Shown: positions 42,785 through 52,487, counted from the stretch's first letter. The stretch: DNA of 64,000 nt from an uncultured Paracoccaceae bacterium (GCA_947495295.1 CANLYJ010000004.1:1-64000); one strand, 5' to 3'. Notes: generated by a model from the letters alone, not told the origin. Translations and numbers: made by a program.

Positions 42785-44413
42785 ATGGCCATTATTGATC
42801 TTTGCGCGCGTAAGGGGATGACCCTGGCTGGCGCGTTTCTATGTGGAGTAACAGTGCTTGCGGGCACAACGGCATTTGCGCAGCAATCTGCGCCAGTGCA
42901 GCTAGAGTCTAAAGACGGGACCATGTCAATTGAAGGCAATCTGCTGAGCTATGATGGTTCTGTTTATGTTGTAGAGGCCGGGGATTTAGGCACTTTACGC
43001 ATTCAGGCTGCGAGTGTGATTTGTACCGGTCTGGTGTGTCCTGAAGTTTCCAATTTTGGTCCAGAGTTTGGGATTTATGGGTCGCGGACAGTTGGGACGA
43101 CGTTGATACCTAACCTGCTGCGGGGATATGCAGAATCAGTTGGGGCGACATTCGAAATTTCCCCGACTGATGAACCCGCCGAGCGCGTCGTGCGTTTGAT
43201 AAATGCCGACGGATCATTGCGTGCAGAGATTGATCTGCAGACGCGCGGGTCTGGCAGTGCGTTCCCAGCGCTTGCGGATGGTGTTGCTGCGATAGGTGTT
43301 GCGGATCGCCGGATGAAAGATAGCGACGTTGCAAAAATCGCATCCGCCGGTATTCCTGACTTGCGCGATACCCCAAATGAGACTGTTTTGGGTGTCGATG
43401 GGATTGTGATGATCACCCATCCCGACAATCCTGTTCGTAACCTTAGCTCGTTTGATATCGCGCGGATCTGGTCCGGCGAAATCACAAACTGGCTGGAGCT
43501 TGGCGGTGGTGATTATCCCATCAGCGTCAATTCCTTTGGTGAAAGTTCGGGCGACCGTGCTGTCATGATGGACGCGTTGGTTCGCCCCAACAATCGGGAC
43601 GAAACCGCAGATGTGACCCGCTGGAGCGCGTATCAGGACATGGTTGACGCCGTGATTGCAGATCGTGGCGGTATTGGCTTTGTCGGGCGTTGGTTGGCCC
43701 GAACAAATGACGTCAATCTGCTGGACATCCGTGAAGAATGCGGGTTGCTGTCACCGCCGACGGATTTCCGGATGAAGATTGAAGGTTATGCGCTGTCCCG
43801 CCGTCTTTATGCATACACCACCCCTGGCGCGATCCATCCTGAAGCGAAGGCGTTCCTGGATTGGACCCTGACGACTGAGGCGCAGGCCTATATCAAGGAA
43901 AGCAACTTTATCGATCGCGAGCTGGAGCGGATGCGGCTTGAGGATATGGGCATGATGTTGGTCCATACCGCCGCTGTGGAACCTGATTTTGACGGTGCCC
44001 AGTATTCGGACATGATGCAGCAGTTGCGTGGTGCCGACCGACTGAGCGTGTCGTTCCGTTTCAACACAGGATCAAGCGTTCTGGATGTGGAATCGATCCG
44101 CAATATCGAGGAACTTGCAGCCCGTATGGAAGCCGGTGAGTTTGACGGGCTTGAGGTTTTGCTGGTTGGTTTCGCCGATTCCATCGGTGACCGTGTCCGC
44201 AATACAGCGCTGGCGCAATCGCGTGCAGATGCCGTGCGTGCGATCTTGGGTGATGCGCTGAACCCGGCTACCGCGCAGCGCCTTGGGCTGGTGCCGCTGA
44301 GCTATGGAGAGCTGCTGCCGCTATCGTGTAACGATGGTGAGGTGGGCCGGGCCCGCAACCGTCGTGTCGAAGTGTGGTTGCGCCTGCCCGATAGCCGGTC
44401 GAACCTGCGCTAA
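42785..44413 (+). CDS. PstS-like substrate-binding domain fused to OmpA-like domain
   Basis: The 542-residue protein has a signal peptide (ends TTAFAQ), a PstS-type phosphate-binding region (GSRTVGTTLIPNLLRGYAE, IARIWSGEITNWLELGG, NSFGESSGDR) and a C-terminal OmpA/MotB peptidoglycan-binding domain (SFRFNTGSSVLD, ALAQSRADAVRAIL, GRARNRRVEVW). The fusion should tether a ligand-binding lobe to the cell wall in the periplasm. A transport role is unlikely because no Pst permease is nearby. GGAGG precedes the ATG at 42785, and an intrinsic terminator follows. Confidence 0.9.
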   Translation: MAIIDLCARKGMTLAGAFLCGVTVLAGTTAFAQQSAPVQLESKDGTMSIEGNLLSYDGSVYVVEAGDLGTLRIQAASVICTGLVCPEVSNFGPEFGIYGSRTVGTTLIPNLLRGYAESVGATFEISPTDEPAERVVRLINADGSLRAEIDLQTRGSGSAFPALADGVAAIGVADRRMKDSDVAKIASAGIPDLRDTPNETVLGVDGIVMITHPDNPVRNLSSFDIARIWSGEITNWLELGGGDYPISVNSFGESSGDRAVMMDALVRPNNRDETADVTRWSAYQDMVDAVIADRGGIGFVGRWLARTNDVNLLDIREECGLLSPPTDFRMKIEGYALSRRLYAYTTPGAIHPEAKAFLDWTLTTEAQAYIKESNFIDRELERMRLEDMGMMLVHTAAVEPDFDGAQYSDMMQQLRGADRLSVSFRFNTGSSVLDVESIRNIEELAARMEAGEFDGLEVLLVGFADSIGDRVRNTALAQSRADAVRAILGDALNPATAQRLGLVPLSYGELLPLSCNDGEVGRARNRRVEVWLRLPDSRSNLR

Positions 44414-44441
44414 GTCGCAAAACCCGACCAACAACTATTAG

Positions 44442-44469
44442 AAAAGCGCCAGCATTTGCTGGCGCTTTT
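44442..44469 (+). terminator. Intrinsic terminator after the PstS-OmpA gene
   Basis: A 12-bp stem AAAAGCGCCAGC/GCTGGCGCTTTT with a four-base ATTT loop lies 29 bases after the stop. The A and T runs at its two ends make a standard intrinsic terminator. Confidence 0.9.
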
Positions 44470-44601
44470 GCTTATGCATGGTGTTGCATCATCCACCGTC
44501 ACGGTGCTGTCAGTGGCTATTCAAGGATTCGTTTTATCCCTTTGCGCAGCGGCCCGACCATCACAAGGGCCTTTGTTATATGGCTGCGAAAGGGTGCATT
44601 G

Positions 44602-46893
44602 ATGAACAAGGCGATTACGGACGGGATTGTGTTTAACCCATTGCCCTTTGCGGCGGGGCTTGGCGTGTGGTCAAGCGGCGATGGCACGCCGGGTTCGGAC
44701 ACATATGCGGTCAGCGGGTCAGGTGTGTTTGTTGCCGCTGATCAGGATTTTGCCGGCTGTCTTGAGGTTCTGAAATCAGAGAGCGTGACGCGCGTCCGCT
44801 ATATGGGCGAGACCCCGATCTTGCCGGGGTGTTATTTGCGCGTGTCCGCCCGGGTGAAGGCCGTCGCCGGGCCATTGCCATCGGTGCGTGTATCGGGTTG
44901 GGCCGGTTTGGCCGGTGGTGCGGCGGCAGTTGGCCTGCCAGAGGCAGGCCCGTCGGTGCAGTTGACCACATATGGTCAGATTGTTGAGGTCAGCGCCATC
45001 ATCGGAACTGCCGATCGTACCGGCATTGATCTGGATTGGAACGGTGCCAATTACGGGCATCTGGGGATTGAGTTGACGGGGCCAGATGGCGGGTTGGTAC
45101 GTGTCGATGATATCCAGATTGAGGATGTTTCGTCGCTGTTTACCCGTGATCTGGTTGCATTGGTGGATGTGCGGGATTTCGGGGCCAAGGGCGATGGTGT
45201 CACCGATGACGCCGCTGCTTTTGATGCAGCCGACGCTGCCGCGAATGGCCGCACTGTTGTCATTCCCGCAGGTACGTATCTGTTGAATGACAGTGTGACG
45301 CTGGAAAACAAGGTCCGATTTGAAGGGACGGTTGTGCAAGCACCCGAACATCGTTTCATTTTGCGCCGTGACTATAATTACCAGACCTATGTCGAGGCGT
45401 TTGAGGACGAGGAGGTTGCCTTTAAAAAGGCATTTCAGGCCCTCATAAATTTTTCTGATCACGAGTCGCTGGATCTGAACGGGCGACGCATTTCGTTGAC
45501 AGAACCGGTTGACTTGCAGGCTGCTGATCCGACCCGGACCCGGTTTGAAACCCGCCGCGTGATCCGCAACGGACAAATCCAACCGGTTGACGGCGCGGCC
45601 TGGGACCCAACGGTTGTCACGTCGCAAGCGACCTATTCGGCGTCCGATGACAAGCGCCTGACCAATGTAGCGGATGCGGCCAATATTGCCATTGGATCGC
45701 TTGTCGAAGGCAATGGGGTGGGCCGCGAGATTTACGTCACGGATGTGAATGTCAGCGGGCAGACGATTGACCTGAGCCAGCCGCTTTATGATGCCGAAGG
45801 CACGCAGAATTTCACCTTTACCCGGTTCAAATACATGCTGGATTTTTCCGGCTTCGAAAAGATCAGCCAGTTTGTGCTGGATGATATCGAGTTTCAGTGC
45901 CGGGGCACCGCCAGCGGCATCATGATGTCGACGGATGGTTTTACATTTCATGTCCGTGACTGTTTCATCAACCGTCCCAAGGATCGTGGTATCACCTCGC
46001 CCGGTCGTGGGTGTCAGGGGATGATGATTGACCGCTGCCAGTTCATCTCTGACGAACAGGATGTGTCGGTGCTGAACCGGGTCAGCGTCGGCTTTAACGC
46101 CAATGCAAATGACGTCAAAATCCGCGATAACCGCACCAGCAAGTTCAAGCATTTCTGCGTTCTGGCGGGTACTGGCAACCTGATTACGGCCAATCACTGG
46201 TTTCATGGCGATGACGAGGTGAACGGCCCGCGCATGGGGGGGATCATCCTGACAGAGTTGAACCCCAAAAGCGTCTTTACCGGCAATTATTGCGATAACA
46301 ATTTTATTGAATGGACCAATGAGCATTCGAGCGCACCGGCGCTGGGCAATCAGTTTTCCTTTGGTGGATTGGCGATCACCGGCAATATCTTTACAACCAA
46401 TGATGTTGCAAGCTGGTTCAACTTTATCGTTATCAAGCCTTACGGCCCGGGCCATTACATCAACGGGTTTTCGGTGGTGAGCAATGTGTTCCGATCATTG
46501 AATGGGCGCATTGATCGGATTGATGCCGTTGATACGACATTTGCCGATCTTGATTTTAACCGGACCCGCAAGCTGGAATTCACCGGCAATATTTATCACA
46601 ATGTGAACCAGCCGGCCCATAACCCGATGTATCTGTCACATACCCAAGCAACAGAGGCGACCACCTGGACCATGGATACGGGCACCTATCTGCCATTTGG
46701 TGGTCGTGCCAAACATGTTGAATCTGTTGTACCCGAAGGCCAGATTACCAATTCTGGCGGCACACGTATCCACGACTATCCTTGGGCCGTGGGTGAACGC
46801 GGGTCTGATTTGCGCAGCGTCCAGATCAATTGGTCGCAGCCGGTCAAGGGCACTGTCCGCTATCAGGTTCGCATGGATGCGTCAGAGGACTGA
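44602..46893 (+). CDS. Pectate-lyase-superfamily beta-helix protein (GH28-related)
   Basis: The 763-residue protein has an N-terminal jelly-roll-like part (residues 1-185), then the motif VRDFGAKGDGVTDDAAAFDAA that opens right-handed beta-helix (Pectate_lyase_3) domains, and a long region of repeated Asn/Gly-rich rungs (SGIMMSTDGFTFHVRDC; ITGNIFTTNDVAS). Similar proteins are phage tailspikes or surface polysaccharide lyases. No signal peptide is visible, so export, if any, is by another route. Start ATG 44602 is set by AAAGGG. It stands alone between two intrinsic terminators, so it is a separate unit. Confidence 0.8.
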   Translation: MNKAITDGIVFNPLPFAAGLGVWSSGDGTPGSDTYAVSGSGVFVAADQDFAGCLEVLKSESVTRVRYMGETPILPGCYLRVSARVKAVAGPLPSVRVSGWAGLAGGAAAVGLPEAGPSVQLTTYGQIVEVSAIIGTADRTGIDLDWNGANYGHLGIELTGPDGGLVRVDDIQIEDVSSLFTRDLVALVDVRDFGAKGDGVTDDAAAFDAADAAANGRTVVIPAGTYLLNDSVTLENKVRFEGTVVQAPEHRFILRRDYNYQTYVEAFEDEEVAFKKAFQALINFSDHESLDLNGRRISLTEPVDLQAADPTRTRFETRRVIRNGQIQPVDGAAWDPTVVTSQATYSASDDKRLTNVADAANIAIGSLVEGNGVGREIYVTDVNVSGQTIDLSQPLYDAEGTQNFTFTRFKYMLDFSGFEKISQFVLDDIEFQCRGTASGIMMSTDGFTFHVRDCFINRPKDRGITSPGRGCQGMMIDRCQFISDEQDVSVLNRVSVGFNANANDVKIRDNRTSKFKHFCVLAGTGNLITANHWFHGDDEVNGPRMGGIILTELNPKSVFTGNYCDNNFIEWTNEHSSAPALGNQFSFGGLAITGNIFTTNDVASWFNFIVIKPYGPGHYINGFSVVSNVFRSLNGRIDRIDAVDTTFADLDFNRTRKLEFTGNIYHNVNQPAHNPMYLSHTQATEATTWTMDTGTYLPFGGRAKHVESVVPEGQITNSGGTRIHDYPWAVGERGSDLRSVQINWSQPVKGTVRYQVRMDASED

Positions 46894-46914
46894 TCATCTT
46901 GAAAACCGGAATTT

Positions 46915-46940
46915 GGGCGCCTTTGGGCGCCCTTTTTTTT
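46915..46940 (+). terminator. Intrinsic terminator after the beta-helix gene
   Basis: GGGCGCC (46915-46921) and GGCGCCC (46926-46932) form a 7-bp GC stem with a four-base loop, followed by eight T residues (46933-46940). This is a textbook intrinsic terminator. Confidence 0.93.
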
Positions 46941-47021
46941 GTTGTGTTCCTAATATGGCCATTGATGCGGTTTTGTGATGGATAGGGGCGTGAACCTGAT
47001 TGGCTGGACGGGGTGCGCAGA

Positions 47022-47477
47022 ATGGCAAAACCGGTTGTAATTTCACACGACTATCAAGCTTCGCCAGCGGCAGTCTGGCATGTTGCCACGGACTTTGCCT
47101 GCTTTGCGGAGGCGATGCAGGGTATCGCCACGTTTGAAGGTATGCCAACCGAAGGCCACCTCGAATCAGGGGATGTGTTTGAGGTGAAGGTGCGTTTGTT
47201 CGGGTGGATGCCCCCGATGGATTATCGCATGGAGTTGGCTGAACTGGATCCAAGTGGTCACAAGTTCCGAAGTGTCGAGAGTGGCGGATCGATCAGGCGT
47301 TGGGAACATGTTTTGACCGTTACCCCTTTGGAGGATGGGGCACGGTTGACCGACCATGTCACGATAGATGCTGGATTTTCTACGCCTCTCATGCGGTTGT
47401 GGGCGCGATATGTGTATACAAGACGTCATGCGCCAAGGTTGCGGATGTTGGCGCGTTTGGACCTTGATCGCGCCTAG
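47022..47477 (+). CDS. SRPBCC family protein
   Basis: The 151-residue protein has the START-like/Bet v1 pattern: SHDYQASPAAVWHVATDFAC at the start, a beta-rich middle (GDVFEVKVRLFGWMPPMDYRM), and a C-terminal helix RLWARYVYTRRHAPRLRML. These proteins enclose hydrophobic ligands. The ligand is unknown. The start could also be the ATG three codons upstream (47013). Confidence 0.85.
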   Translation: MAKPVVISHDYQASPAAVWHVATDFACFAEAMQGIATFEGMPTEGHLESGDVFEVKVRLFGWMPPMDYRMELAELDPSGHKFRSVESGGSIRRWEHVLTVTPLEDGARLTDHVTIDAGFSTPLMRLWARYVYTRRHAPRLRMLARLDLDRA

Positions 47478-47585
47478 CTGGGCGCATTGCGGCATCGATT
47501 GCTGCAATGCAGAAAAATGCTGCAACAGCAAAAGAAATGCGCTATCCTGCGGTCGCGAGATTTTCCATAACCTGAGGGATGTCAG

Positions 47586-48191
47586 ATGACGCCAGCGATT
47601 ACACTCACCCTATCTGCCGAGATGATGCGCGCATCTGGCGTGATCATGACCCAGCAACTGCGCCTTTCACAGGCGATCTTTGATCAAAGCGTTGCCGCGC
47701 AAAAAGCGATGGTTGCCCCATTCTGGTCGGCCCCAACCGCGACCACACCGGTCAAACGGCAAGCCCCCAAAGCCAAAGTCGTGACAAAGAAGCGTGTGAC
47801 GCCAGCAAAGTCTGCTAAACCTGTCGTCGTTGCCGCAGCGCCAAAGCCGCCTGCCAAACCTGAAGTGGTGGCAACAGCCCCAATCGCAAAGACAGCCGCG
47901 CCAAAGCCAAAAGCGAAACCGGCACCAGTCATCGCCGCGATTGCACCTGCGCCAAAACCGGTGCCGGAGGAAAAGACCAAGCCGGTGCAGAAGGTCGCAG
48001 CAGCAGCGCCTGCCAAGGTTGCGAAGGCGCCAGTGGCAAAAACAACGGGTAAGCCGGTCGCCAAGACAACCACAAAGCCACCGGCAAAGCGCGCTGCAAA
48101 GCCAGCATTGAAGGTCGCAGCACCACAACCGGCCAAGGCAACGTCCAAGCCTGGGCCGAAGACGAAAAAGCCTACAGCAGCAAAAAACTAA
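47586..48191 (+). CDS. Ala/Lys/Pro-rich protein with short phasin-like head
   Basis: The 201-residue protein has a 50-residue helical head (LSAEMMRASGVIMTQQLRLSQ, then FDQSVAAQKAMVAPFW), followed by about 150 residues made almost only of Ala, Lys, Pro, Val and Thr in repeats such as KPVAKTT, APKPKAKPAP and KKPTAAKN. The tail resembles histone H1/AlgP-like DNA-binding tails; the head resembles a short phasin-like or amphipathic segment. I infer binding to nucleic acid or polyester granules, without proof. It is a separate gene with no close partner. Confidence 0.7.
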   Translation: MTPAITLTLSAEMMRASGVIMTQQLRLSQAIFDQSVAAQKAMVAPFWSAPTATTPVKRQAPKAKVVTKKRVTPAKSAKPVVVAAAPKPPAKPEVVATAPIAKTAAPKPKAKPAPVIAAIAPAPKPVPEEKTKPVQKVAAAAPAKVAKAPVAKTTGKPVAKTTTKPPAKRAAKPALKVAAPQPAKATSKPGPKTKKPTAAKN

Positions 48192-48392
48192 GCGTTCGTG
48201 CTTATGCATAGATGATCCGCGACGGGACGGCCGGTTTGGGCGTCTCGTGCGGGTCGTCGTATGTTATCGACCTTCAAGCGTAGTGTTGCGTGTGCTGCAT
48301 GGTGGCATTGCAAAGAACGGCGTTGTCCACCAATTCGGCCGGTCTTATGTCTGTCACCGGGAGGGCAGATATTCACATTGATGAGGCACATC

Positions 48393-48617
48393 ATGGCAAC
48401 CCGCGCTGACAACACACTGATTTCCGACCGCGAAATGCTGGTCGAACTTGTAACCCTTCCTTTTCGCAAAATTGGCGCATGGCTGATCAGCTTGGCCGAA
48501 TCCAATTCCCGCACGGCGGCCCTGCAGGCCATTGCAAACCTGAGCGAGGAAGAATTGGCCGCCAAAGGCATGACCCGCGCTGAATTGATCAGCCAGACCT
48601 TTCGCCACGACGGTTGA
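48393..48617 (+). CDS. DUF1127 domain protein, copy 1
   Basis: The 74-residue protein has the DUF1127 pattern near its C terminus (LQAIANLSEEELAAKGMTRAEL). Start ATG 48393 follows GAGG by six bases; the frame upstream is non-coding. DUF1127 proteins in Rhodobacter and Agrobacterium bind RNA or affect sRNA processing and stress. Unlike the second copy at 60313, it has no CCUCCUCCC hairpins behind it. Confidence 0.8.
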   Translation: MATRADNTLISDREMLVELVTLPFRKIGAWLISLAESNSRTAALQAIANLSEEELAAKGMTRAELISQTFRHDG

Positions 48618-48725
48618 TCATCATGCGTCCCCGCAGATCGGGCAGTTGTCGTAGATATTGGCAGCGTGCGATTTGCGGTTGATACTGCACCCCATGCAAA
48701 ACGAATCCAAAACGCGTCGCCGCCC

Positions 48726-49130
48726 ATGATCATCGCCGGTTTCCTGTCGGCGGTGCTTGTCGCGATTGCGGCGCTTCATGCGTTGTGGGGGTCCGGGATA
48801 TGGTGGCCGATCCGTGATGAAGAGGCGCTGGCGCGTGCCGCGGTTGGTGCCCGTGGTGTCACGCGCATGCCTGGCCCGATCCCCTGTTTTCTGGTGGTGC
48901 TGGCGCTTTTATTACTGGCGGTTAGCCCGTGGTTGCCTGCGGGTATCTTGCGCAGCTTGATTATGTGGGCTGCCGCAGTCGTATTCATTGGCAGGGGTGG
49001 GCTGGCCTATGTGCCGTTTTGGCGGCGGATGACGCCTGAGCAGCCCTTTGCCAGGAATGACACGCGCTATTACGGCCCGCTTTGTCTGGCGATTGGTGCG
49101 GGCTTCGTCGGTCTTAACCTGAGCGCCTAG
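48726..49130 (+). CDS. DUF3995 domain membrane protein
   Basis: The 134-residue protein has four hydrophobic helices (IIAGFLSAVLVAIAALHALWG; CFLVVLALLLLAVSPWL; SLIMWAAAVVFIGRGG; and a C-terminal one) and the pattern WWPIRDEEALARAAVG typical, as I recall, of DUF3995. It should be an inner-membrane protein of unknown function. The start is uncertain: a GTG at 48666 gives 20 extra residues. It overlaps convergent outer-membrane protein gene by four bases. Confidence 0.7.
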   Translation: MIIAGFLSAVLVAIAALHALWGSGIWWPIRDEEALARAAVGARGVTRMPGPIPCFLVVLALLLLAVSPWLPAGILRSLIMWAAAVVFIGRGGLAYVPFWRRMTPEQPFARNDTRYYGPLCLAIGAGFVGLNLSA

Positions 49131-49792
49131 AAAGTTTGCCAAATGCCAAGGCGAATGCTGCTTTCGGCATTTCCTTTCAGCGGTTTAGTGGCTGAGATAC
49201 TGATCCGTAGATTTTCGTTGAAGCCGTAGATAATGGCAGGGCTGAGTTTGATAAACCGGTCATCATCCATGGTTTTGCCGGATTGCAGTTGAAACATGGT
49301 GGTCCAATTGTCGCTTAGAGTATGCCCCCATGTGAAATCCGCCTTGGGGCGGTGAAGCTGGTCATTGCGGCTGTAGGTTGCGCTGACATCCAGCGCCAGC
49401 CAGCCGCTATCCAGCCCACGCCCCCATGACAACCCGCCGCGTTGCAGATAATCCAGCTCGAGGGCGAAATCCGTCTGTACGCCAAGGGCGAAGCTGGCAG
49501 CGAACCGGTCCGATCCGGTTGTGTCGCCAAGCGGAAATTGCGCAAAGATCAGACCTGTGTGGATCGTGTCGCGTGCGGTGCTGAAATAGTCGATCCCGAC
49601 AGTGACCCGATCGGTCAGTCCAAATTCTGCATAGACTGTGGGATCGTAATACAACCCGGTATCGGCCCCGTCAGAAATCCACAGATTGGTGGCGTAGGCA
49701 AAGAAAAGCTGTCCTTTTTCGCGCGCCCAAGCCCCACCATGGGCCATGCCTGCTGTTACGATCATCGTCAAAGCTAAAAGAAAAACCCGCAT
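49127..49792 (-). CDS. Outer-membrane beta-barrel protein
   Basis: The 221-residue protein has a signal peptide (VFLLALTMIVTAGMAHGGAWA), an even pattern of amphipathic strands (GQLFFAYATNLWISDG, TVGIDYFSTARD, WLALDVSATYSRND) and a C-terminal aromatic residue (SIRLGIWQTF), as needed for BAM-dependent assembly. No specific porin family is recognised. GTG 49795 and ATG 49792 are both possible starts. Confidence 0.78.
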   Translation of the reverse strand: MRVFLLALTMIVTAGMAHGGAWAREKGQLFFAYATNLWISDGADTGLYYDPTVYAEFGLTDRVTVGIDYFSTARDTIHTGLIFAQFPLGDTTGSDRFAASFALGVQTDFALELDYLQRGGLSWGRGLDSGWLALDVSATYSRNDQLHRPKADFTWGHTLSDNWTTMFQLQSGKTMDDDRFIKLSPAIIYGFNENLRISISATKPLKGNAESSIRLGIWQTF

Positions 49793-49855
49793 CACCGCAC
49801 CAATTGAGCCCCGGTCAACTTGGCCGGATTGTGGTTAATGGCGGGTTAAGAAACC

Positions 49856-50341
49856 TTAATCCCCGCGCGGGAGCTTCCGTAGTTTCAGCGCATAGGCGGG
49901 GCGCGCCAATATTTCGCGCAGATGCTGCCGGAGCGGGATATGTGGCATCTGCGGCGCGTCTATTTCGGCGGTCAGTCGCAGGTGGCGGGCGACCATCAGC
50001 GCGCGGGGGCCGTGATACCGGTCGGTGACGATGATGACCCGGCGACCCGGCAGCAGACGTTTGGCGTTGCGGATGTTTTCCAGTGTTGTGGTCGATTGAT
50101 CCTCGCAGATGATCGCATCTGCGGGCACGTTTTCGGCTTCCAGAATGGCTTGCATCGCCGCCGCCTCGGTCGGGGCATGTGCGCCCAGACCGCCACAAGG
50201 AATGATCAGCGGCGCGCGTCCGGCATGCCATAGCCGCGCGGCATGGGTTGTGCGCCGTTTCAGTGTGGGCGAAGGCCCGTTGGGCCAAACGGCGGCCCCG
50301 AGGATTAAAATCGCGTCCATGGTCTGATCTACGACGTCCAT
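49856..50341 (-). CDS. YdcF/ElyC family protein (DUF218)
   Basis: The 161-residue protein has the DUF218 core: AILILGAAVWPNGPSPTLKRR, ATHAARLW-type helix, GGLGAHAPTEA, CEDQSTTTLENIRNAKRLL and IIVTDRYHGPRALM. E. coli relatives ElyC and YdcF affect envelope precursors. No membrane anchor is seen, so it is likely cytoplasmic. The start could be ATG 50341 or the second ATG at 50320; neither has a good ribosome binding site. Confidence 0.82.
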   Translation of the reverse strand: MDVVDQTMDAILILGAAVWPNGPSPTLKRRTTHAARLWHAGRAPLIIPCGGLGAHAPTEAAAMQAILEAENVPADAIICEDQSTTTLENIRNAKRLLPGRRVIIVTDRYHGPRALMVARHLRLTAEIDAPQMPHIPLRQHLREILARPAYALKLRKLPRGD

Positions 50342-50359
50342 TGCAGGGTTGGAAACCGC

Positions 50360-50410
50360 TTTGTAAAACCCTTAACAAACCGGCATGATGAAGGTGTGAT
50401 GTTTTACAAA
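50360..50410. promoter_or_regulatory. Inverted repeat in the ydcF-like/acs divergent region
   Basis: TTTGTAAAAC (50360-50369) is exactly complementary to GTTTTACAAA (50401-50410) across 31 bases. It lies near the ydcF-like start and about 120 bases before acs. It may be an operator pair for a dimeric regulator or a leader stem. Confidence 0.45.
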
Positions 50411-50528
50411 TCCCGATGTCAGACCAATGGCACACTTGGATTCCATCACAATCTGCTGATGATGCACATTGGAGGCCGCCGCGGTTTGTGCCGCGCCGGA
50501 TAAGACATAAGAAAGAGGGGGAGACGCC

Positions 50529-52487
50529 ATGACAGATCAACCAGCCGGAACCTATCCGCCATCGGCTGACATGGCCGCGCAGGCACATGCCGACAAGGCA
50601 ACATATGACGCGATGTATCAGGCGTCGATTGCCGACCCCGCAGCGTTCTGGGCCGAACATGGCAAGCGCGTTGACTGGATCAAGCCGTTTACGAAGGTTA
50701 AGAATACCAGCTTTGCCCCGGGCAATATCGACATCAAGTGGTTCGAGGATGGCACGCTGAATGTCAGTGCCAACTGCGTTGACCGGCATCTGGCGACACG
50801 TGCTGACCAAACTGCGATTATCTGGGAACCCGATAGTGCCGATGATGACGCGTTGCACATCACCTATGCGATGCTGCATGAAAAAACCTGCCTGATGGCC
50901 AACAGCCTGAAGGAGTTGGGGGTCAAGAAGGGCGACCGTGTTGTCCTGTATATGCCGATGATCCCCGAAGCCGCCTATGCCATGCTGGCTTGTGCCCGGA
51001 TCGGCGCCATTCATTCCATTGTTTTTGCAGGATTTTCTGCTGATGCTTTGGCCGCTCGCGTTAGCGGCAGTCAGGCCAAGGTGGTGATCACCGCTGATGG
51101 CGCGCCGCGCGGTGGCCGGGTGACAAACCTGAAAGACAGCGTCAATCAGGCGCTGATCAACGTGATGCATGATGTCAAATGCCTATGCGTGCGCCGCACC
51201 GGTCAGCAGATCGCCTGGCGCCCTGAGGGCGATTATTGGCTGCACGAGATGGAAGACAAGGTCAGCGCCGATTGCCCGCCAGAGGAGATGAGCGCCGAGG
51301 ATCCGCTGTTCATTCTGTACACATCGGGATCAACCGGCATGCCCAAGGGCGTGGTGCATACGACGGGCGGTTACATCGTCTATGCCTCTATGACCCATCA
51401 ATATACGTTCGACTACCACGATGGTGACATCTTCTGGTGTACGGCCGATGTGGGCTGGGTCACGGGCCATTCATACATCGTTTACGGACCGCTGGCGAAC
51501 GGGGCCACGACCGTCATGTTCGAAGGCGTGCCGACCTACCCTGACGCGGGCCGGTTCTGGCAGGTGTGTCAAAAGCACAAGGTGAACCAGTTCTATACTG
51601 CGCCTACGGCCATTCGTGCGTTGATGGGTCAAGGTAATGAATTTGTTGAAAAATATGACCTGTCTGATCTAAAAGTTCTGGGCACGGTTGGTGAGCCGAT
51701 TAACCCCGAGGCCTGGAACTGGTATCATAATATTGTCGGCAAGGGGAACGTGCCGATTGTGGATACATGGTGGCAAACCGAAACCGGTGGTCATCTGCTG
51801 ACCCCGCTGCCGGGTGCGACCGCAACAAAGCCGGGTTCGGCCACCTTGCCGTTCTTTGGCATTCAGCCTGTCATTCTAGAGCCCACATCCGGCGAAGAGA
51901 TTAACGACACGGCCGCAGAGGGTGTATTGTGCATCAAGGATAGCTGGCCTGCCCAGATGCGCACCGTTTGGGGCGATCATGAACGGTTTGAGAAGACCTA
52001 TTTCGCGGATTACAAAAACTACTACTTCACCGGTGACGGCTGTAAGCGCGACGAAGACGGTTATTACTGGATCACAGGCCGCGTTGATGACGTGATCAAC
52101 GTGTCCGGTCACCGGATGGGCACGGCAGAAGTTGAAAGCGCGCTGGTCGCCCATGGCAAGGTCGCGGAGGCCGCTGTTGTCGGTTTTCCCCATGATATCA
52201 AGGGGCAGGGCATCTATGCCTATGTCACTTTGATGACTGGTCAGGAGCCATCCGAAGAGCTGCGCAAAGAGCTTGAAAAATGGGTCCGTGCCGAGATTGG
52301 TCCGATTGCCAAGCCGGATCTGATCCAATGGGCGCCGGGCCTGCCCAAGACCCGGTCTGGTAAGATCATGCGCCGTATTCTGCGCAAGATCGCCGAGGAT
52401 GATTATGGATCGCTTGGCGACACCTCGACCCTTGCTGATCCATCGGTGGTGGATGACCTGATCGAGAACCGGATGAACAGGGGCTAG
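50529..52487 (+). CDS. acs: Acetyl-CoA synthetase (AMP-forming)
   Basis: Acs turns acetate, ATP and CoA into acetyl-CoA for acetate use. The 652-residue protein has the P-loop [18 protein letters not shown], the motif [10 protein letters not shown], the hinge [14 protein letters not shown] and the C-terminal lysine motif [17 protein letters not shown] that is normally regulated by acetylation. The length is standard. Start is set by GGGGGAGA before ATG 50529. It is a separate unit, divergent from the ydcF-like gene. Confidence 0.97.
   Translation: MTDQPAGTYPPSADMAAQAHADKATYDAMYQASIADPAAFWAEHGKRVDWIKPFTKVKNTSFAPGNIDIKWFEDGTLNVSANCVDRHLATRADQTAIIWEPDSADDDALHITYAMLHEKTCLMANSLKELGVKKGDRVVLYMPMIPEAAYAMLACARIGAIHSIVFAGFSADALAARVSGSQAKVVITADGAPRGGRVTNLKDSVNQALINVMHDVKCLCVRRTGQQIAWRPEGDYWLHEMEDKVSADCPPEEMSAEDPLFILYTSGSTGMPKGVVHTTGGYIVYASMTHQYTFDYHDGDIFWCTADVGWVTGHSYIVYGPLANGATTVMFEGVPTYPDAGRFWQVCQKHKVNQFYTAPTAIRALMGQGNEFVEKYDLSDLKVLGTVGEPINPEAWNWYHNIVGKGNVPIVDTWWQTETGGHLLTPLPGATATKPGSATLPFFGIQPVILEPTSGEEINDTAAEGVLCIKDSWPAQMRTVWGDHERFEKTYFADYKNYYFTGDGCKRDEDGYYWITGRVDDVINVSGHRMGTAEVESALVAHGKVAEAAVVGFPHDIKGQGIYAYVTLMTGQEPSEELRKELEKWVRAEIGPIAKPDLIQWAPGLPKTRSGKIMRRILRKIAEDDYGSLGDTSTLADPSVVDDLIENRMNRG

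Noticed and set aside
44776-46455. A 559-codon minus-strand frame opposite the beta-helix gene
   Set aside because: The translation has no motif, while the plus strand shows a clear beta-helix protein; it is a codon-bias shadow.
49815-51170. A 451-codon minus-strand frame spanning the ydcF-like gene and the start of acs
   Set aside because: It covers two well-supported genes in other frames and shows no conserved pattern.
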